A stretch of DNA of 64,000 nucleotides, from contig NZ_JAMXBJ010000039.1 of the NCBI RefSeq assembly GCF_023913755.1, positions 1 through 64,000 on the forward strand, written 5' to 3'. Positions 56,173-64,000 of the stretch are shown here, piece by piece. This DNA comes from Pseudarthrobacter cellobiosi. Its GTDB lineage: Bacteria; Actinomycetota; Actinomycetes; Actinomycetales; Micrococcaceae. The notes below the pieces were generated by a model. That model did not search any database and had not been told where the DNA came from. It worked only from the letters and a program-made list of their open reading frames with translations. A program made the translations under genes and the position numbers. Positions within the stretch are counted from its first letter, which is position 1; the number at the start of each line of letters is the position of its first letter.

Positions 56173-57075
56173 ATGTCTATCTATCTGAACAAGGACTCCA
56201 AGGTCATCGTCCAGGGCATCACCGGCGGCGAAGGCACCAAGCACACCGCCCTGATGCTGAAGGCCGGCACCAACATTGTTGGTGGCGTCAACGCCCGTAA
56301 GGCCGGCACCACGGTCCTGCACGGCGACACCGAGATCACCGTTTTTGGCACCGTCAAGGAAGCCATGGCTGAAACCGGCGCCGACGTCTCCATCGTCTTC
56401 GTCCCGCCGGCATTCACCAAGAACGCCGTGGTTGAGGCCATCGAGGCAGGCATCGGCCTGGTCGTCGTCATCACCGAAGGCGTGCCGGTCCAGGATTCCG
56501 CCGAGTTCTGGGCACTGGCCCAGTCCACGGTTGACGCCGACGGCAAGCAGGTCACCCGCATCATCGGCCCGAACTGCCCCGGCATCATCACGCCGGGCGA
56601 AGCGCTGGTTGGCATCACGCCGGCCAACATCACGGGCAAGGGCCCCATCGGCCTGGTTTCCAAGTCCGGAACCCTGACCTACCAGATGATGTACGAACTG
56701 CGCGACCTGGGCTTCTCCACCGCCATCGGCATCGGCGGCGACCCCGTCATCGGCACCACGCACATCGACGCCCTGGCCGCGTTCGAAGCTGACCCCGAGA
56801 CCAAGGCGATCGTGATGATCGGCGAAATCGGTGGCGACGCTGAAGAGCGTGCTGCCGACTACATCAAGGCACACGTCACCAAGCCGGTTGTTGGCTACGT
56901 TGCCGGCTTCACCGCTCCCGAAGGCAAGACCATGGGCCATGCCGGCGCCATCGTCTCCGGTTCCGCTGGAACCGCCCAGGCCAAGAAGGAAGCCCTCGAG
57001 GCTGCCGGCGTGAAGGTCGGCAAAACGCCGTCCGAGACCGCCAAGCTGCTGCGCGAAGTTTTCGCAACGCTCTAG
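56173..57075 (+). CDS. sucD: Succinyl-CoA ligase (ADP-forming), alpha subunit
   Basis: 300 residues. It binds CoA and carries the phosphorylated histidine: His256 in [17 protein letters not shown]. The CoA-binding start is [20 protein letters not shown], and the middle holds [32 protein letters not shown] and [15 protein letters not shown]. It partners with SucC above; a strong terminator follows, ending the two-gene operon. Confidence 0.98.
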   Translation: MSIYLNKDSKVIVQGITGGEGTKHTALMLKAGTNIVGGVNARKAGTTVLHGDTEITVFGTVKEAMAETGADVSIVFVPPAFTKNAVVEAIEAGIGLVVVITEGVPVQDSAEFWALAQSTVDADGKQVTRIIGPNCPGIITPGEALVGITPANITGKGPIGLVSKSGTLTYQMMYELRDLGFSTAIGIGGDPVIGTTHIDALAAFEADPETKAIVMIGEIGGDAEERAADYIKAHVTKPVVGYVAGFTAPEGKTMGHAGAIVSGSAGTAQAKKEALEAAGVKVGKTPSETAKLLREVFATL

Positions 57076-57093
57076 CACCGTTTGTAGAAATAA

Positions 57094-57142
57094 CAACGGC
57101 GGCTGCCCACCTTCTTGAAGCGAAGGTGGGCAGCCGCCGTTG
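57094..57142 (+). terminator. Terminator between sucD and rbsD
   Basis: A perfect 20-base-pair stem, CAACGGCGGCTGCCCACCTT and its complement, around a nine-base loop. It can serve both converging operons: TTTGTAGAAA precedes it and AACTTTAAG follows. Confidence 0.93.
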
Positions 57143-57162
57143 AACTTTAAGCGGAAATCAAT

Positions 57163-57546
57163 CTAGAAGGGAACGCCGCATTCGAGCAGAACGTTGGCGT
57201 ACGGGGTTGCCTCGCCCGTGCGGATGAACAGTTTGGCAGAGCCGGACAGCTCCTTGAGCTCCTTGTGGCTGACGTAGCTCACCTGCTCAAAGCGGCTGCT
57301 GACCCACCCTTCCGCCTCGGTGCCGCGGACCTCCTGGGCCATGATGCTGCCTTCAAAGACGAGATCGTCCAGGAGAGCAGTCAGTACCTGTTCGAAACGG
57401 GGCACACCATGGATGAGTGCCAGATCCACCACCGGAACACCGGCGGGCGCCGGCATGCCGCAGTCCGCCAACAGCACCAGATCTCCGTGCCCCAGGCGGC
57501 TCACGGCCGCGTTGAGCTCGGCATGCAGAATTCCGCCGCGTTTCAC
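57163..57546 (-). CDS. rbsD: D-ribose pyranase
   Basis: 127 residues. It interconverts pyran and furan forms of ribose so that ribokinase can act. The start VKRGGILHAELN and the catalytic His20 in RLGHGDLVLLADCGMPAP match the family, as does the end RTGEATPYANVLLECGVPF. The GTG at 57546 overlaps the rbsK stop as GTGA. It is the last gene of the rbs operon. The long upstream extension of this frame into rbsK is not protein-like. Confidence 0.94.
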   Translation of the reverse strand: MKRGGILHAELNAAVSRLGHGDLVLLADCGMPAPAGVPVVDLALIHGVPRFEQVLTALLDDLVFEGSIMAQEVRGTEAEGWVSSRFEQVSYVSHKELKELSGSAKLFIRTGEATPYANVLLECGVPF

Positions 57547-58469
57547 TGCGCCGGCTGCGGAAGGAGATCGGACAGCTTCGGGTACGAAGGCTGGGTTCCG
57601 TGGCCCTGCACCGCGAAGGCGCCGACTTTGGCCGCAAAGGTCGAAGCGTCCAGCAGCGACTCTCCGGCAGCTAGGCGGACGCTGAGGGCGCCGACAAAAG
57701 CATCGCCTGCGCCGGAGCTGTCCACAGCGCTGACCCGCGGGGCAGGCACGACGAACGTGCCGGCGTCGTCCGAACAAATGGCGCCACTGGCGCCTCGGGT
57801 CAGCACAACTGAAGCTATGCCCTGCGCCCGGAGCGCACTGACCAATGCTTCGTCATCGGCGGGATCTACCGCCTCCGGATCCAGCTGTGAAAGCACCAGC
57901 TCGCCCTCGTGTTCATTGACCACCAGGGGATTTGCCGAGCGGATGACGGCAACGTCAATGGACACAACCGGAGCCAGATTCAAGAGCACCCGGCCGGACG
58001 CCAACGCGGCCGCTGCAGCGATTCCGTCGGCGGGAATTTCACCCTGCAAAATCACGACGGCGGCTTCCGCTATCTGCGCCGCTGCAGCCTGAACGGCTTG
58101 AGCGTCCATCGAGGCGTTGGCGCCGGGGATAACCACGATGGTGTTTTCGCCGCCGTCCGCTACACAGATGAGCGCCAGCCCGGTTGGGCCGTCCACCGTC
58201 CTGACACCACCTAGATCCACGCCCGCCTTGCCCAGCAGACTTGTGGCCAGGGCGGCGCTCGCATCGCCTCCCACCGCCCCAACGAGGCTAACAGTGGCCC
58301 CCAACTGAGCGGCGGCCACGGCCTGATTTGCGCCTTTGCCGCCGGGCAGCAGCATGATAGAGCTGCCCAGCAGGGTCTCGCCCGGGAGCGGATGGCGCCC
58401 TACCCGGACCACCTGATCAATGTTGATGGAACCGACTACGGTGACTTTCCCGGCCTGCTGTTCTGTCAC
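57543..58469 (-). CDS. rbsK: Ribokinase
   Basis: 308 residues. It phosphorylates ribose to ribose 5-phosphate. PfkB-family motifs: VVGSINIDQVVRVGRHPLPG, MLLPGGKGANQAVAAAQLG, and the C-terminal VSAVDSSGAGDAFVGALSV with the catalytic Asp in GAGD. The GTG start overlaps the rbsB stop (GTGA), and its end overlaps rbsD. Note that DSSGAGDAF replaces the more common DTTGAGDAF. It works with RbsD in the cytoplasm after uptake by RbsABC. Confidence 0.96.
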   Translation of the reverse strand: MTEQQAGKVTVVGSINIDQVVRVGRHPLPGETLLGSSIMLLPGGKGANQAVAAAQLGATVSLVGAVGGDASAALATSLLGKAGVDLGGVRTVDGPTGLALICVADGGENTIVVIPGANASMDAQAVQAAAAQIAEAAVVILQGEIPADGIAAAAALASGRVLLNLAPVVSIDVAVIRSANPLVVNEHEGELVLSQLDPEAVDPADDEALVSALRAQGIASVVLTRGASGAICSDDAGTFVVPAPRVSAVDSSGAGDAFVGALSVRLAAGESLLDASTFAAKVGAFAVQGHGTQPSYPKLSDLLPQPAQ

Positions 58470-59410
58470 TTGCTGAATTCGCCAACGTTGGCTTTGTTCA
58501 CGGTGACAACGCTTACCGGTACGGCCGCTTCAACCTTTTCACCTTTGAGGATCTTGGCGATCTGCTCGACTGCCAGCTGCCCCAATTTCGCCGGCTGCTG
58601 GGCAATGGTGGCCACGAGGGTGCCCTTCTTGATGGCTGCAAGCCCATCCCTGGTGCCGTCAAAGCCTACGACCTTGACATCGGCACCTGCTTTGGCGCCC
58701 AGTGCCTGGACAGCGCCCAAAGCCATTTCGTCATTCTCGGCGAAGACACCGGTGACGCCGGGGTTGGCCTGCAACAGGTTGGTGGTGACATCCAGGGCCG
58801 CAGTCCGGTCAAAGTTGGCGGTCTGCTGAGCCACGATCTTGATGTCCGGGAATGCCTTCATGCCCTCAGCGAAACCGGCGCCGCGGTCGCGGCTGGCGGA
58901 GGTTCCGGCAACACCCTGGAGGACGATGATGCTGCCCTTGTTGCCCAGTGCGGTGGCGAGTTCAATGGCAGCCTGCTTGCCGCCGGCGACGTTGTCGCTG
59001 GCCACGAGCGAGCTCAGGGTCACGCCGTTAACCGTGCGGTCCACGGCCACGACGGGAATGTTTGCTTTGGTCAGGGCCGATACGGATGCCGAAGCGGCGT
59101 CTGAATCGACCGGGTTGACGATCACGGCTTTCGCACCGGCCGTCTGGGCGTTGGCCAGCTGATTGGCCTGGGTGGCTGAATCGTTCTGGGCATCAACAAC
59201 ATCCAGCTGGATGTTGGCCGTCTTGGCTGCGGCCAAGGCGCCATCGCGGACCTCAACAAAGAACGGGTTGTTCAAGGTGGAAAGGGCCAGAACTGCTTTG
59301 GGATTGCTGCCGGTGGCAGAATCGCCGCCTCGGTTGCAGGCTGTGGTTCCTGTGAGGAGCAATGCGGCAGTGGCTGCAATGGCCACGGTGCGGGGGAGTG
59401 AGAGCTTCAT
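58466..59410 (-). CDS. rbsB: Ribose-binding lipoprotein
   Basis: 314 residues. The signal MKLSLPRTVAIAATAALL ends in a lipobox LTGTTAC, so it is a lipoprotein receptor of the ABC importer. It has the type-1 sugar-binding fold: AVLALSTLNNPFFVEVRDGA, AQNDSATQANQLANAQTAG, AVIVNPVDSDAASASVSALT, GVFAENDEMALGAVQALGAK and VKVVGFDGTRDGLAAIKKG. AAAGGAAAG precedes the ATG at 59410. It delivers ribose to RbsC and RbsA. Confidence 0.96.
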   Translation of the reverse strand: MKLSLPRTVAIAATAALLLTGTTACNRGGDSATGSNPKAVLALSTLNNPFFVEVRDGALAAAKTANIQLDVVDAQNDSATQANQLANAQTAGAKAVIVNPVDSDAASASVSALTKANIPVVAVDRTVNGVTLSSLVASDNVAGGKQAAIELATALGNKGSIIVLQGVAGTSASRDRGAGFAEGMKAFPDIKIVAQQTANFDRTAALDVTTNLLQANPGVTGVFAENDEMALGAVQALGAKAGADVKVVGFDGTRDGLAAIKKGTLVATIAQQPAKLGQLAVEQIAKILKGEKVEAAVPVSVVTVNKANVGEFSK

Positions 59411-59471
59411 TGTTCTTTCCTTTTTCCTGGGAGGTTGTTTGTTGTGAGCAGATGAAAGTCGCGGGAGGTTG

Positions 59472-60443
59472 CTAACTGGAGCGGGTTTTGCGGCGAAGAA
59501 CGTCGATGCCGACGGCCAGGGCAATGACCAGGCCGATCACTACTTGCTGCCAGAACGATGTGACGTTCAGCAGGTTCAGGCCATTGCGGATGACCACGAG
59601 CACGAGTGCTCCGACGATGGTTCCGGAGATTCTCCCGAGACCACCTGCAAGCGATGCTCCACCAATGACGACGGCGGCAATGGCGTCAAGTTCATAGCCC
59701 GCAGCGGCCTGCGGCTGGGCTGAGTCCAAGCGGCCGGCGAGCAGCAGGCCGGCCAAGGCAGCGAACAGCCCGGCCAAGGCGAACACGGTCACGGTGATTT
59801 GTTTGACTGGCAGGCCGGAAAGCCGGGCAGCCTCGGCATTGCCGCCAACGGCATACATGGAGCGGCCAATGACCGTTCGGTTCAGGATGAAGGAGGCGAC
59901 TCCGGCAGCGATGACCATCACAATGATGGGTGTGGGGACAGGGCCAATGCTTCCGCCGAGAAAGGAAACTTCCGGAGCGGTTTTGATCGGCTTTCCGTCC
60001 GAGATGACGAGCGTCAGGCCGCGGGCGATGCTGAGCATGGCCAAAGTGGCGATGAACGATGGCAGTTTTCCGTAGGAACTGGCTAGGCCATTGACCATGC
60101 CAACCACCAAGCCGGTCAGCAGGCCGATCAGGAGTGCGAGCCCACCAGGGAGTCCCGAGGAAACGAACATGTATCCGGAGACCATGGCGCTGAGGGCTGC
60201 CACGGAGCCCACTGAAAGGTCAATCCCGCCGGCCACAATGACGAAGGTCATGCCGAACGCGAGGATGGCAATGGTGGAAACCTGAATGCCAATATTCAGG
60301 AGGTTAGGGCCGGTGAGGAAATCCGGGGTGATGATGAACAGTGCGAGGGCCAAGACCAACAGGCCCACCAGAGCGCCATTGTTTGCCAGGAACTTCTTGA
60401 TCTCGAAGCCCGGCTTAGGCTGGGCCTGGGTGGCTGTTGACAT
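59472..60443 (-). CDS. rbsC: Ribose ABC transporter permease
   Basis: 323 residues, about ten membrane helices (VGLLVLALALFIITPDFLTG; QVSTIAILAFGMTFVIVAGG; IDLSVGSVAALSAMVSGYMF). The motif GGIDLSVGSV is diagnostic of RbsC-type permeases, and GYELDAIAAVVIGGASLAGG is the EAA-like ATPase contact. The ATG at 60443 is chosen because AAGGAAACCC lies eight bases upstream. An alternative ATG at 60509 would overlap the rbsA stop as ATGA and add 22 residues; that coupling makes it a real possibility. Confidence 0.93.
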   Translation of the reverse strand: MSTATQAQPKPGFEIKKFLANNGALVGLLVLALALFIITPDFLTGPNLLNIGIQVSTIAILAFGMTFVIVAGGIDLSVGSVAALSAMVSGYMFVSSGLPGGLALLIGLLTGLVVGMVNGLASSYGKLPSFIATLAMLSIARGLTLVISDGKPIKTAPEVSFLGGSIGPVPTPIIVMVIAAGVASFILNRTVIGRSMYAVGGNAEAARLSGLPVKQITVTVFALAGLFAALAGLLLAGRLDSAQPQAAAGYELDAIAAVVIGGASLAGGLGRISGTIVGALVLVVIRNGLNLLNVTSFWQQVVIGLVIALAVGIDVLRRKTRSS

Positions 60444-60505
60444 TTTGGGTTTCCTTATCTGGTTTGGCGCGTCTTGTGAGTGCAGTGGGGTTGTTGAGGC
60501 CTGGT

Positions 60506-62059
60506 TCATGGCTTTACATCCGTTTGGGGGTCCATATCCCGCGCGGCGAGTGTCATGACGGCGTCCTGCGTGGCATCGGCGGCTGAGAGTTCGCCGGCAA
60601 TTTCGCCGTCGCGCATCACAAGAATGCGGTCACTCATTCCGAGTACTTCGGGAAGCTCGCTCGACACCATCACGACGGCGCCGCCGGCAGCCGTGATCTG
60701 GTTCATCAGTTCGTAAATTTCCACTTTGGCCCCCACATCGACGCCGCGGGTGGGCTCATCCAGCAGCAGAACCGTGGAGCCGGCCATGATCCAGCGGCCG
60801 AAGACAGCTTTCTGTTGGTTGCCGCCGGAGAGGGACCTGATGGGTTGGTCGATGTTGTGCATCCGGATCCGCAGGGTCTTGGCAATCTCCTCGGCCTTGC
60901 GTCGCTGTCCGGCAAAGTCCGCCAGGCCCAGCTTCGAGCTGGATTTCAACGTTGCGTAGCCAAGGTTTTCGTTCACGGAGGCGTCCAGTACCAGCCCCTG
61001 GACCTTACGGTCTTCGGGAACGTGACCGACGCCGGCAGCAATAGCCGCGCCGACGTCGCCTTTGGGGAGCCTCGTGCCGCGTATGCTCACGGTACCGGCG
61101 TCGTGGCGGTCGACGCCGGCGATAGCGCGGATGACCTCCGTTCGCCCTGCTCCGACCAGGCCTGCGATTCCGACGATTTCGCCGGCCTTGACGCTGAAGG
61201 AGATATCGCTGAACCGACCCTTCGAGCCCAGTCCTTCGACGCTGAGGACGTTCTGGGCTGCGGCGTCCTCCTCAGCGCGTCGAGGAAACTGCTCGTCGAT
61301 GCTGCGGCCAACCATCAGCCGGACCAGTTCGGCTTCGGGGGTTGAGCCAGGCACCTCGGCGATGAACTCGCCGTCGCGCAGGACACAGACGGAATCGCCG
61401 ATCTCGGCAATCTCCTCAAGATGATGGCTGATGAACAGCATGCCCACCTGGTGCGTCCGGAGCTCCTCGACGACCCGGAACAGGTTCTCTGTTTCATGCT
61501 TGGTAAGGGCCGCCGTCGGCTCATCCAAAATCAGCACCTGGGCGTCAATACTCAACGCCTTGGCAATTTCCACCAGCTGCTGCTGGGCGATTCCCAATTC
61601 ACCGACCAAAGTGTCGACGTCAACGTTGAGACCAATCCGGTCCAGGGCAGCCTTGGCTTGGCGGCGCAATTCACGCCGGTCCACCATGCCGTACTTCTTC
61701 GGTGTGCGCCCCAGCATGATGTTCTCAGCAATACTCATGCTGGGCACCAGATTCAGTTCCTGGTGGATGGTGGCAATGCCATGAGCTTCTGCCGCACGGG
61801 TATTGGGGAGCGTGACAGCCTTGCCGCCAATAAGAATCTGACCGTTATCCGGCTGGTAAACGCCGGCCATGATTTTGATCAGAGTGGATTTTCCTGCGCC
61901 GTTTTCACCGAGGAGCACCTGTACTTTGCCTGGATAGACATTGACGGTGACGCCTTTGATGACAGCGACTGGGCCGAAGGACTTGCTGATGTTTTTAAGT
62001 GTGACCAGCGGCTGGCCCGGGTTCTGCGCGGCGTTGCGGTTGGCGGATTGACCAGTCAT
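60506..62059 (-). CDS. rbsA: Ribose ABC transporter ATPase (two cassettes)
   Basis: 517 residues with tandem cassettes. First: Walker A GENGAGKST, Q-loop TIHQELNLVPS, Walker B VLILDEPTAALT. Second: GLVGAGRTEVIRAIAG (degenerate Walker A, as in RbsA), signature LSGGNQQKAVFGRW and VLLLDEPTRGVDVGAK. The pattern of one good and one weak site is normal for the sugar ATPases of this family. It powers ribose import with RbsB and RbsC and lies first after the regulator. Confidence 0.97.
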   Translation of the reverse strand: MTGQSANRNAAQNPGQPLVTLKNISKSFGPVAVIKGVTVNVYPGKVQVLLGENGAGKSTLIKIMAGVYQPDNGQILIGGKAVTLPNTRAAEAHGIATIHQELNLVPSMSIAENIMLGRTPKKYGMVDRRELRRQAKAALDRIGLNVDVDTLVGELGIAQQQLVEIAKALSIDAQVLILDEPTAALTKHETENLFRVVEELRTHQVGMLFISHHLEEIAEIGDSVCVLRDGEFIAEVPGSTPEAELVRLMVGRSIDEQFPRRAEEDAAAQNVLSVEGLGSKGRFSDISFSVKAGEIVGIAGLVGAGRTEVIRAIAGVDRHDAGTVSIRGTRLPKGDVGAAIAAGVGHVPEDRKVQGLVLDASVNENLGYATLKSSSKLGLADFAGQRRKAEEIAKTLRIRMHNIDQPIRSLSGGNQQKAVFGRWIMAGSTVLLLDEPTRGVDVGAKVEIYELMNQITAAGGAVVMVSSELPEVLGMSDRILVMRDGEIAGELSAADATQDAVMTLAARDMDPQTDVKP

Positions 62060-62060
62060 A

Positions 62061-63092
62061 TCAGTTATTCCTCTGGGGGTTCAGCGGAGACGGAAAGCGG
62101 TGGGAGGAGGACTCGCGGATGATGAGCTCACTTGGCAGCGAGACGGAAGCAGGTTGGCCGCCGCCGATGACGTTCACCAATAGCTCGACGGCAATCCGGC
62201 CCATGTCTTCAACGCTGTGCGAAATGACGCTCAACGGCGGATTGAGCAGAGCAAACCAATCGATATTGTCGAACGCAACGAGGGCAATATCATGGCCGAT
62301 CCGCAGGCCTATCTCATGCAATTTGGAGACGCAACCGGCAGCCATGGGGCTGTCGGCTGCGAGGATGGCCGTGGGCGGGTAGGTGAGCTGAAGCAGCTGT
62401 TCAGTGGCGGCGGCGCCGCTGGCAATCTGGAAGTCTCCGAATACTGTCAGCGCCGGGTCCTCATCCAGTCCAGCCGCACGCAGCGCATCAGCGTATGCGC
62501 CATAGCGCTCCCGGCCCGTGGAAATCGATTGCGGTCCGGCGATGTAGCCGATCCGCCGGTGCCCCTGGTCCGCAAGGTGCGCCACAGCCTGCTTTATTCC
62601 CTCGCGGCTGTCCGTCGTGACGCTGGGGACATCAACACCCTCCACGCTTCGGTCAATAAAAACCATGGGGATCCCGCGGTTGAGAAGTGAACGGATGGAA
62701 CTGCTGCCGTCACCTTGAGGTGCCACAATCACACCGTCCACACGCTGATCAATGAGCGTATCGAGGAAGCGGTTCTGCTGGTCTTCGAGTTCGTTGGCGT
62801 TGCCGAGCAGGATGACGTACCCCGCTTCAAGAGCTGCCTGCTCAACTGCGTGCGCCAGATCGGCGAAAAAGGGGTTGCGCACGTCCGAGACGAGGAGACC
62901 AACAACATTGGTTCTGGTGGATCGGAGGCTGCGGGCCTGGGCGTTGGGGCGGAAGTCCAACTGCTCGATGGCCGCGGTAACCTTTGCTCTGGAATCGCTG
63001 GACGTCGAGGGGTGTCCGGACAGCACCCGTGATGCCGTAGCAGGGGAGACTCCGGCCAGGGCAGCGACATCCTTGATGGTGACTGTGGACAT
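62061..63092 (-). CDS. rbsR: LacI-family ribose operon repressor
   Basis: 343 residues. The LacI HTH is at the start (STVTIKDVAALAGVSPATAS) with the hinge helix NAQARSLRSTRTN. The sugar-binding core has VVGLLVSDVRNPFFADLAHA and DGVIVAPQGDGSSSIRSLL. The ATG at 63092 is chosen because AAGGAG lies nine bases upstream; an earlier in-frame ATG would place the promoter's operators inside the gene. It is the first gene of the operon it controls, so it represses itself and rbsACBKD until ribose binds. Confidence 0.94.
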   Translation of the reverse strand: MSTVTIKDVAALAGVSPATASRVLSGHPSTSSDSRAKVTAAIEQLDFRPNAQARSLRSTRTNVVGLLVSDVRNPFFADLAHAVEQAALEAGYVILLGNANELEDQQNRFLDTLIDQRVDGVIVAPQGDGSSSIRSLLNRGIPMVFIDRSVEGVDVPSVTTDSREGIKQAVAHLADQGHRRIGYIAGPQSISTGRERYGAYADALRAAGLDEDPALTVFGDFQIASGAAATEQLLQLTYPPTAILAADSPMAAGCVSKLHEIGLRIGHDIALVAFDNIDWFALLNPPLSVISHSVEDMGRIAVELLVNVIGGGQPASVSLPSELIIRESSSHRFPSPLNPQRNN

Positions 63093-63146
63093 CGCAGACA
63101 CTCCTTCGTGTGGGCCTACCCGGCACTGATTCCTGCCAGGTCGTCC

Positions 63147-63176
63147 ATGGAATCGTTTCCATGGAATGGATTCCAT
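63147..63176 (-). promoter_or_regulatory. Double RbsR operator
   Basis: Two overlapping palindromes: ATGGAATCGTTTCCAT (63147-63162, with the LacI-type central CG) and ATGGAATGGATTCCAT (63161-63176). They lie just downstream of the -10 box, the usual place for a LacI-family block to transcription. Confidence 0.82.
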
Positions 63177-63177
63177 G

Positions 63178-63207
63178 AGTGTAGATCACGGTCTCAGATA
63201 GTGTCAA
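63178..63207 (-). promoter_or_regulatory. rbs operon promoter
   Basis: On the minus strand: TTGACA (63207-63202), an 18-base spacer, TACACT (63183-63178). A strong consensus promoter for the operon from rbsR to rbsD. Confidence 0.8.
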
Positions 63208-63241
63208 GCATCACTGAGGCCCATGGGTTTTCCCGGCAACA

Positions 63242-63287
63242 ACGACGGCCGGTTACCTTCTCCGGGAAGGTAGCCGGCCGCCGTCGT
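63242..63287 (-). terminator. Terminator after the SRPBCC gene
   Basis: ACGACGG-CCGGTTACCTTC and GAAGGTAGCCGGCCGCCGTCGT form a long stem with one mismatch and a small bulge. It separates the SRPBCC gene from the rbs promoter on the same strand. Confidence 0.75.
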
Positions 63288-63305
63288 ACTCGTTTAAGGT
63301 CTTTT

Positions 63306-63788
63306 CTAGACCTTGGCGCCGCTGAGCAGTTCGTCGAGCCGCTCGTAGCCCTCGGTCATGCCGCCTTCCATGCCGGACTGCGCCATGCCGTCGTGGGCCT
63401 CCTGCGTGGGGTAGACGGAGTGGCCCCGGACGCGGGATCGGCCTTCGCCGAGATCCTCGAAGGTGAGGAACTCGATGCTGACCACGTCGGGGTAGCCGTC
63501 GAATTCGAAGGTCTGGATGGCGAATTCGTTCTCGCGGACGGTGTGATAGACGCCGCTGAATTCGTAGGCGACGCCGTCTGGCCCCGTGTGTACGTAGCTG
63601 TAGCTGCCGCCGGTCCGGAAATCGAAGTGGTTGAGTTCCATCTTCATGCCACGCGGGCCGAGCCACTGGACGATGAGGTCCGGGTCCTTGTGAGCGCGGA
63701 AGACGTCCGCCACCGGGAAGTCGAACTCCCGCTCGAAGTCGATGAAGGGGAGTCCTTCAGGAATGGTGAGATTCAGCGGATTGCTCAT
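63306..63788 (-). CDS. SRPBCC (AHSA1/CalC-like) domain protein
   Basis: 160 residues from an ATG with AAGGAAATC upstream. The START-like fold of this family binds small hydrophobic ligands: IDFEREFDFPVADVFRAHKD, VQWLGPRGMKMELNHFDFRT and GGSYSYVHTGPDGVAYEFSG, ending GMAQSGMEGGMTEGYERLDE. Such genes are commonly paired with an ArsR regulator. Here the upstream frame is continuous with the ArsR gene: there is no stop codon between them, so the internal ATG with its ribosome site may coexist with a fused protein. Confidence 0.93.
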   Translation of the reverse strand: MSNPLNLTIPEGLPFIDFEREFDFPVADVFRAHKDPDLIVQWLGPRGMKMELNHFDFRTGGSYSYVHTGPDGVAYEFSGVYHTVRENEFAIQTFEFDGYPDVVSIEFLTFEDLGEGRSRVRGHSVYPTQEAHDGMAQSGMEGGMTEGYERLDELLSGAKV

Positions 63789-64000
63789 GATGATTTCCTT
63801 TAGGTGGTTGCCGCCGGTTGCGGCATTGGATCTGAGCACGGCATCCAGGCTGCGGAACTGCTCTTCGCGGACCAGCCGGTACTGGTCGATCCACGCTGTG
63901 AGAGCCTCCGGCCGTGCGGGATCCAGGTGGACGGGCCGGCGCTGGGCTTCCCAGCTGCGGGTGACGAGCCCCGCCTGCTCAAGGACCTGGATGTGCTTCG
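63789..64000 (-). CDS. ArsR-family regulator, C-terminal part, in frame with SRPBCC; runs off the window
   Basis: The minus-strand frame from the right edge reads KHIQVLEQAGLVTRSWEAQR, RPVHLDPARPEALTAWIDQY, RLVREEQFRSLDAVLRSNAA and GGNHLKEII, then M of the SRPBCC protein. KHIQVLEQAGLVTR is the recognition-helix end and wing of a winged-helix ArsR repressor. I checked every codon from 64000 to 63786 and found no stop. Either the two domains are one fused protein or a stop was lost. The N-terminal half of the regulator lies outside the window. Confidence 0.8.

Noticed and set aside
63800..63982. 60-codon minus-strand frame at the right edge
   Set aside because: The neighbouring frame gives a clear ArsR winged-helix sequence, so this one is a shadow.

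Overview
The window is a high-GC chromosomal segment of an Arthrobacter-like actinobacterium (family Micrococcaceae; Arthrobacter, Pseudarthrobacter or a near relative). The basis is strong GC codon bias, an IdeR/DtxR iron repressor with a matching iron box, an XPB-type helicase beside a helicase-associated protein, DUF3263, DUF3027 and DUF6457 genes, CIRCE control of a GroEL2-type chaperonin, and c-di-AMP riboswitches before cell-wall hydrolase genes. Most of it is ordinary housekeeping DNA read in many short, tightly packed transcription units.

Layout. 1-3266: the 3' part of gcvP, then a decayed strip with repeats, a frameshifted DNA/RNA endonuclease and a second, degraded copy of the gcvP end. 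3267-7331: two FemX-type peptidoglycan-bridge enzymes and a ThrE exporter. 7354-8979: an iron-controlled siderophore-interacting flavoprotein and ung. 9112-13683: DUF3263, a LytR_C protein, a cold-shock gene overlapping a binding lipoprotein, and groEL behind two tandem CIRCE elements. 13719-15480: a scrap zone holding the groEL terminator, a group II intron 5' fragment, a broken toxin-like gene with its small partner, and an IS110-family remnant. 15517-21083: an RNase HI fusion, a lone WXG100 protein, a two-component system, DUF427 and FHA genes. 21090-30232: xpb and its partner, a cold-shock protein, DUF3027, an MFS exporter, serC and ideR.

30302-33407 holds three secreted cell-wall hydrolases, two of them behind c-di-AMP riboswitches. 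33644-37728 holds an HNH nuclease and molybdenum cofactor genes (mobA, DUF6457, moeA, fdhD). 37867-42674 holds a GH38 alpha-mannosidase and an unusual pair, a protein with two HTH-like repeats overlapping a seven-helix membrane protein. 42736-46501 holds an ABC-F gene behind a hairpin attenuator, overlapping an ABC exporter gene. 46526-54769 is mixed: NUDIX, DUF6314, tRNA-Arg(CCU), membrane proteins, an inositol-monophosphatase-like gene, pcrA, a glycosyltransferase and a lipoprotein. 54992-57075 is sucCD. 57163-63207 is a complete ribose operon, rbsR-A-C-B-K-D, with promoter and double operator. The window ends in an SRPBCC gene that is in frame with an ArsR-type regulator and has no stop codon between them.

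No CRISPR array, prophage, integrase, intact insertion sequence or recognisable defence island was seen. The least explained items are the HTH-repeat/7-TM pair, the ArsR-SRPBCC continuous frame, the intron/toxin/IS scrap zone after groEL, the duplicated gcvP 3' end, and two copies of a 60-base palindrome at gene ends. All family assignments come from reading motifs, not from database searches.
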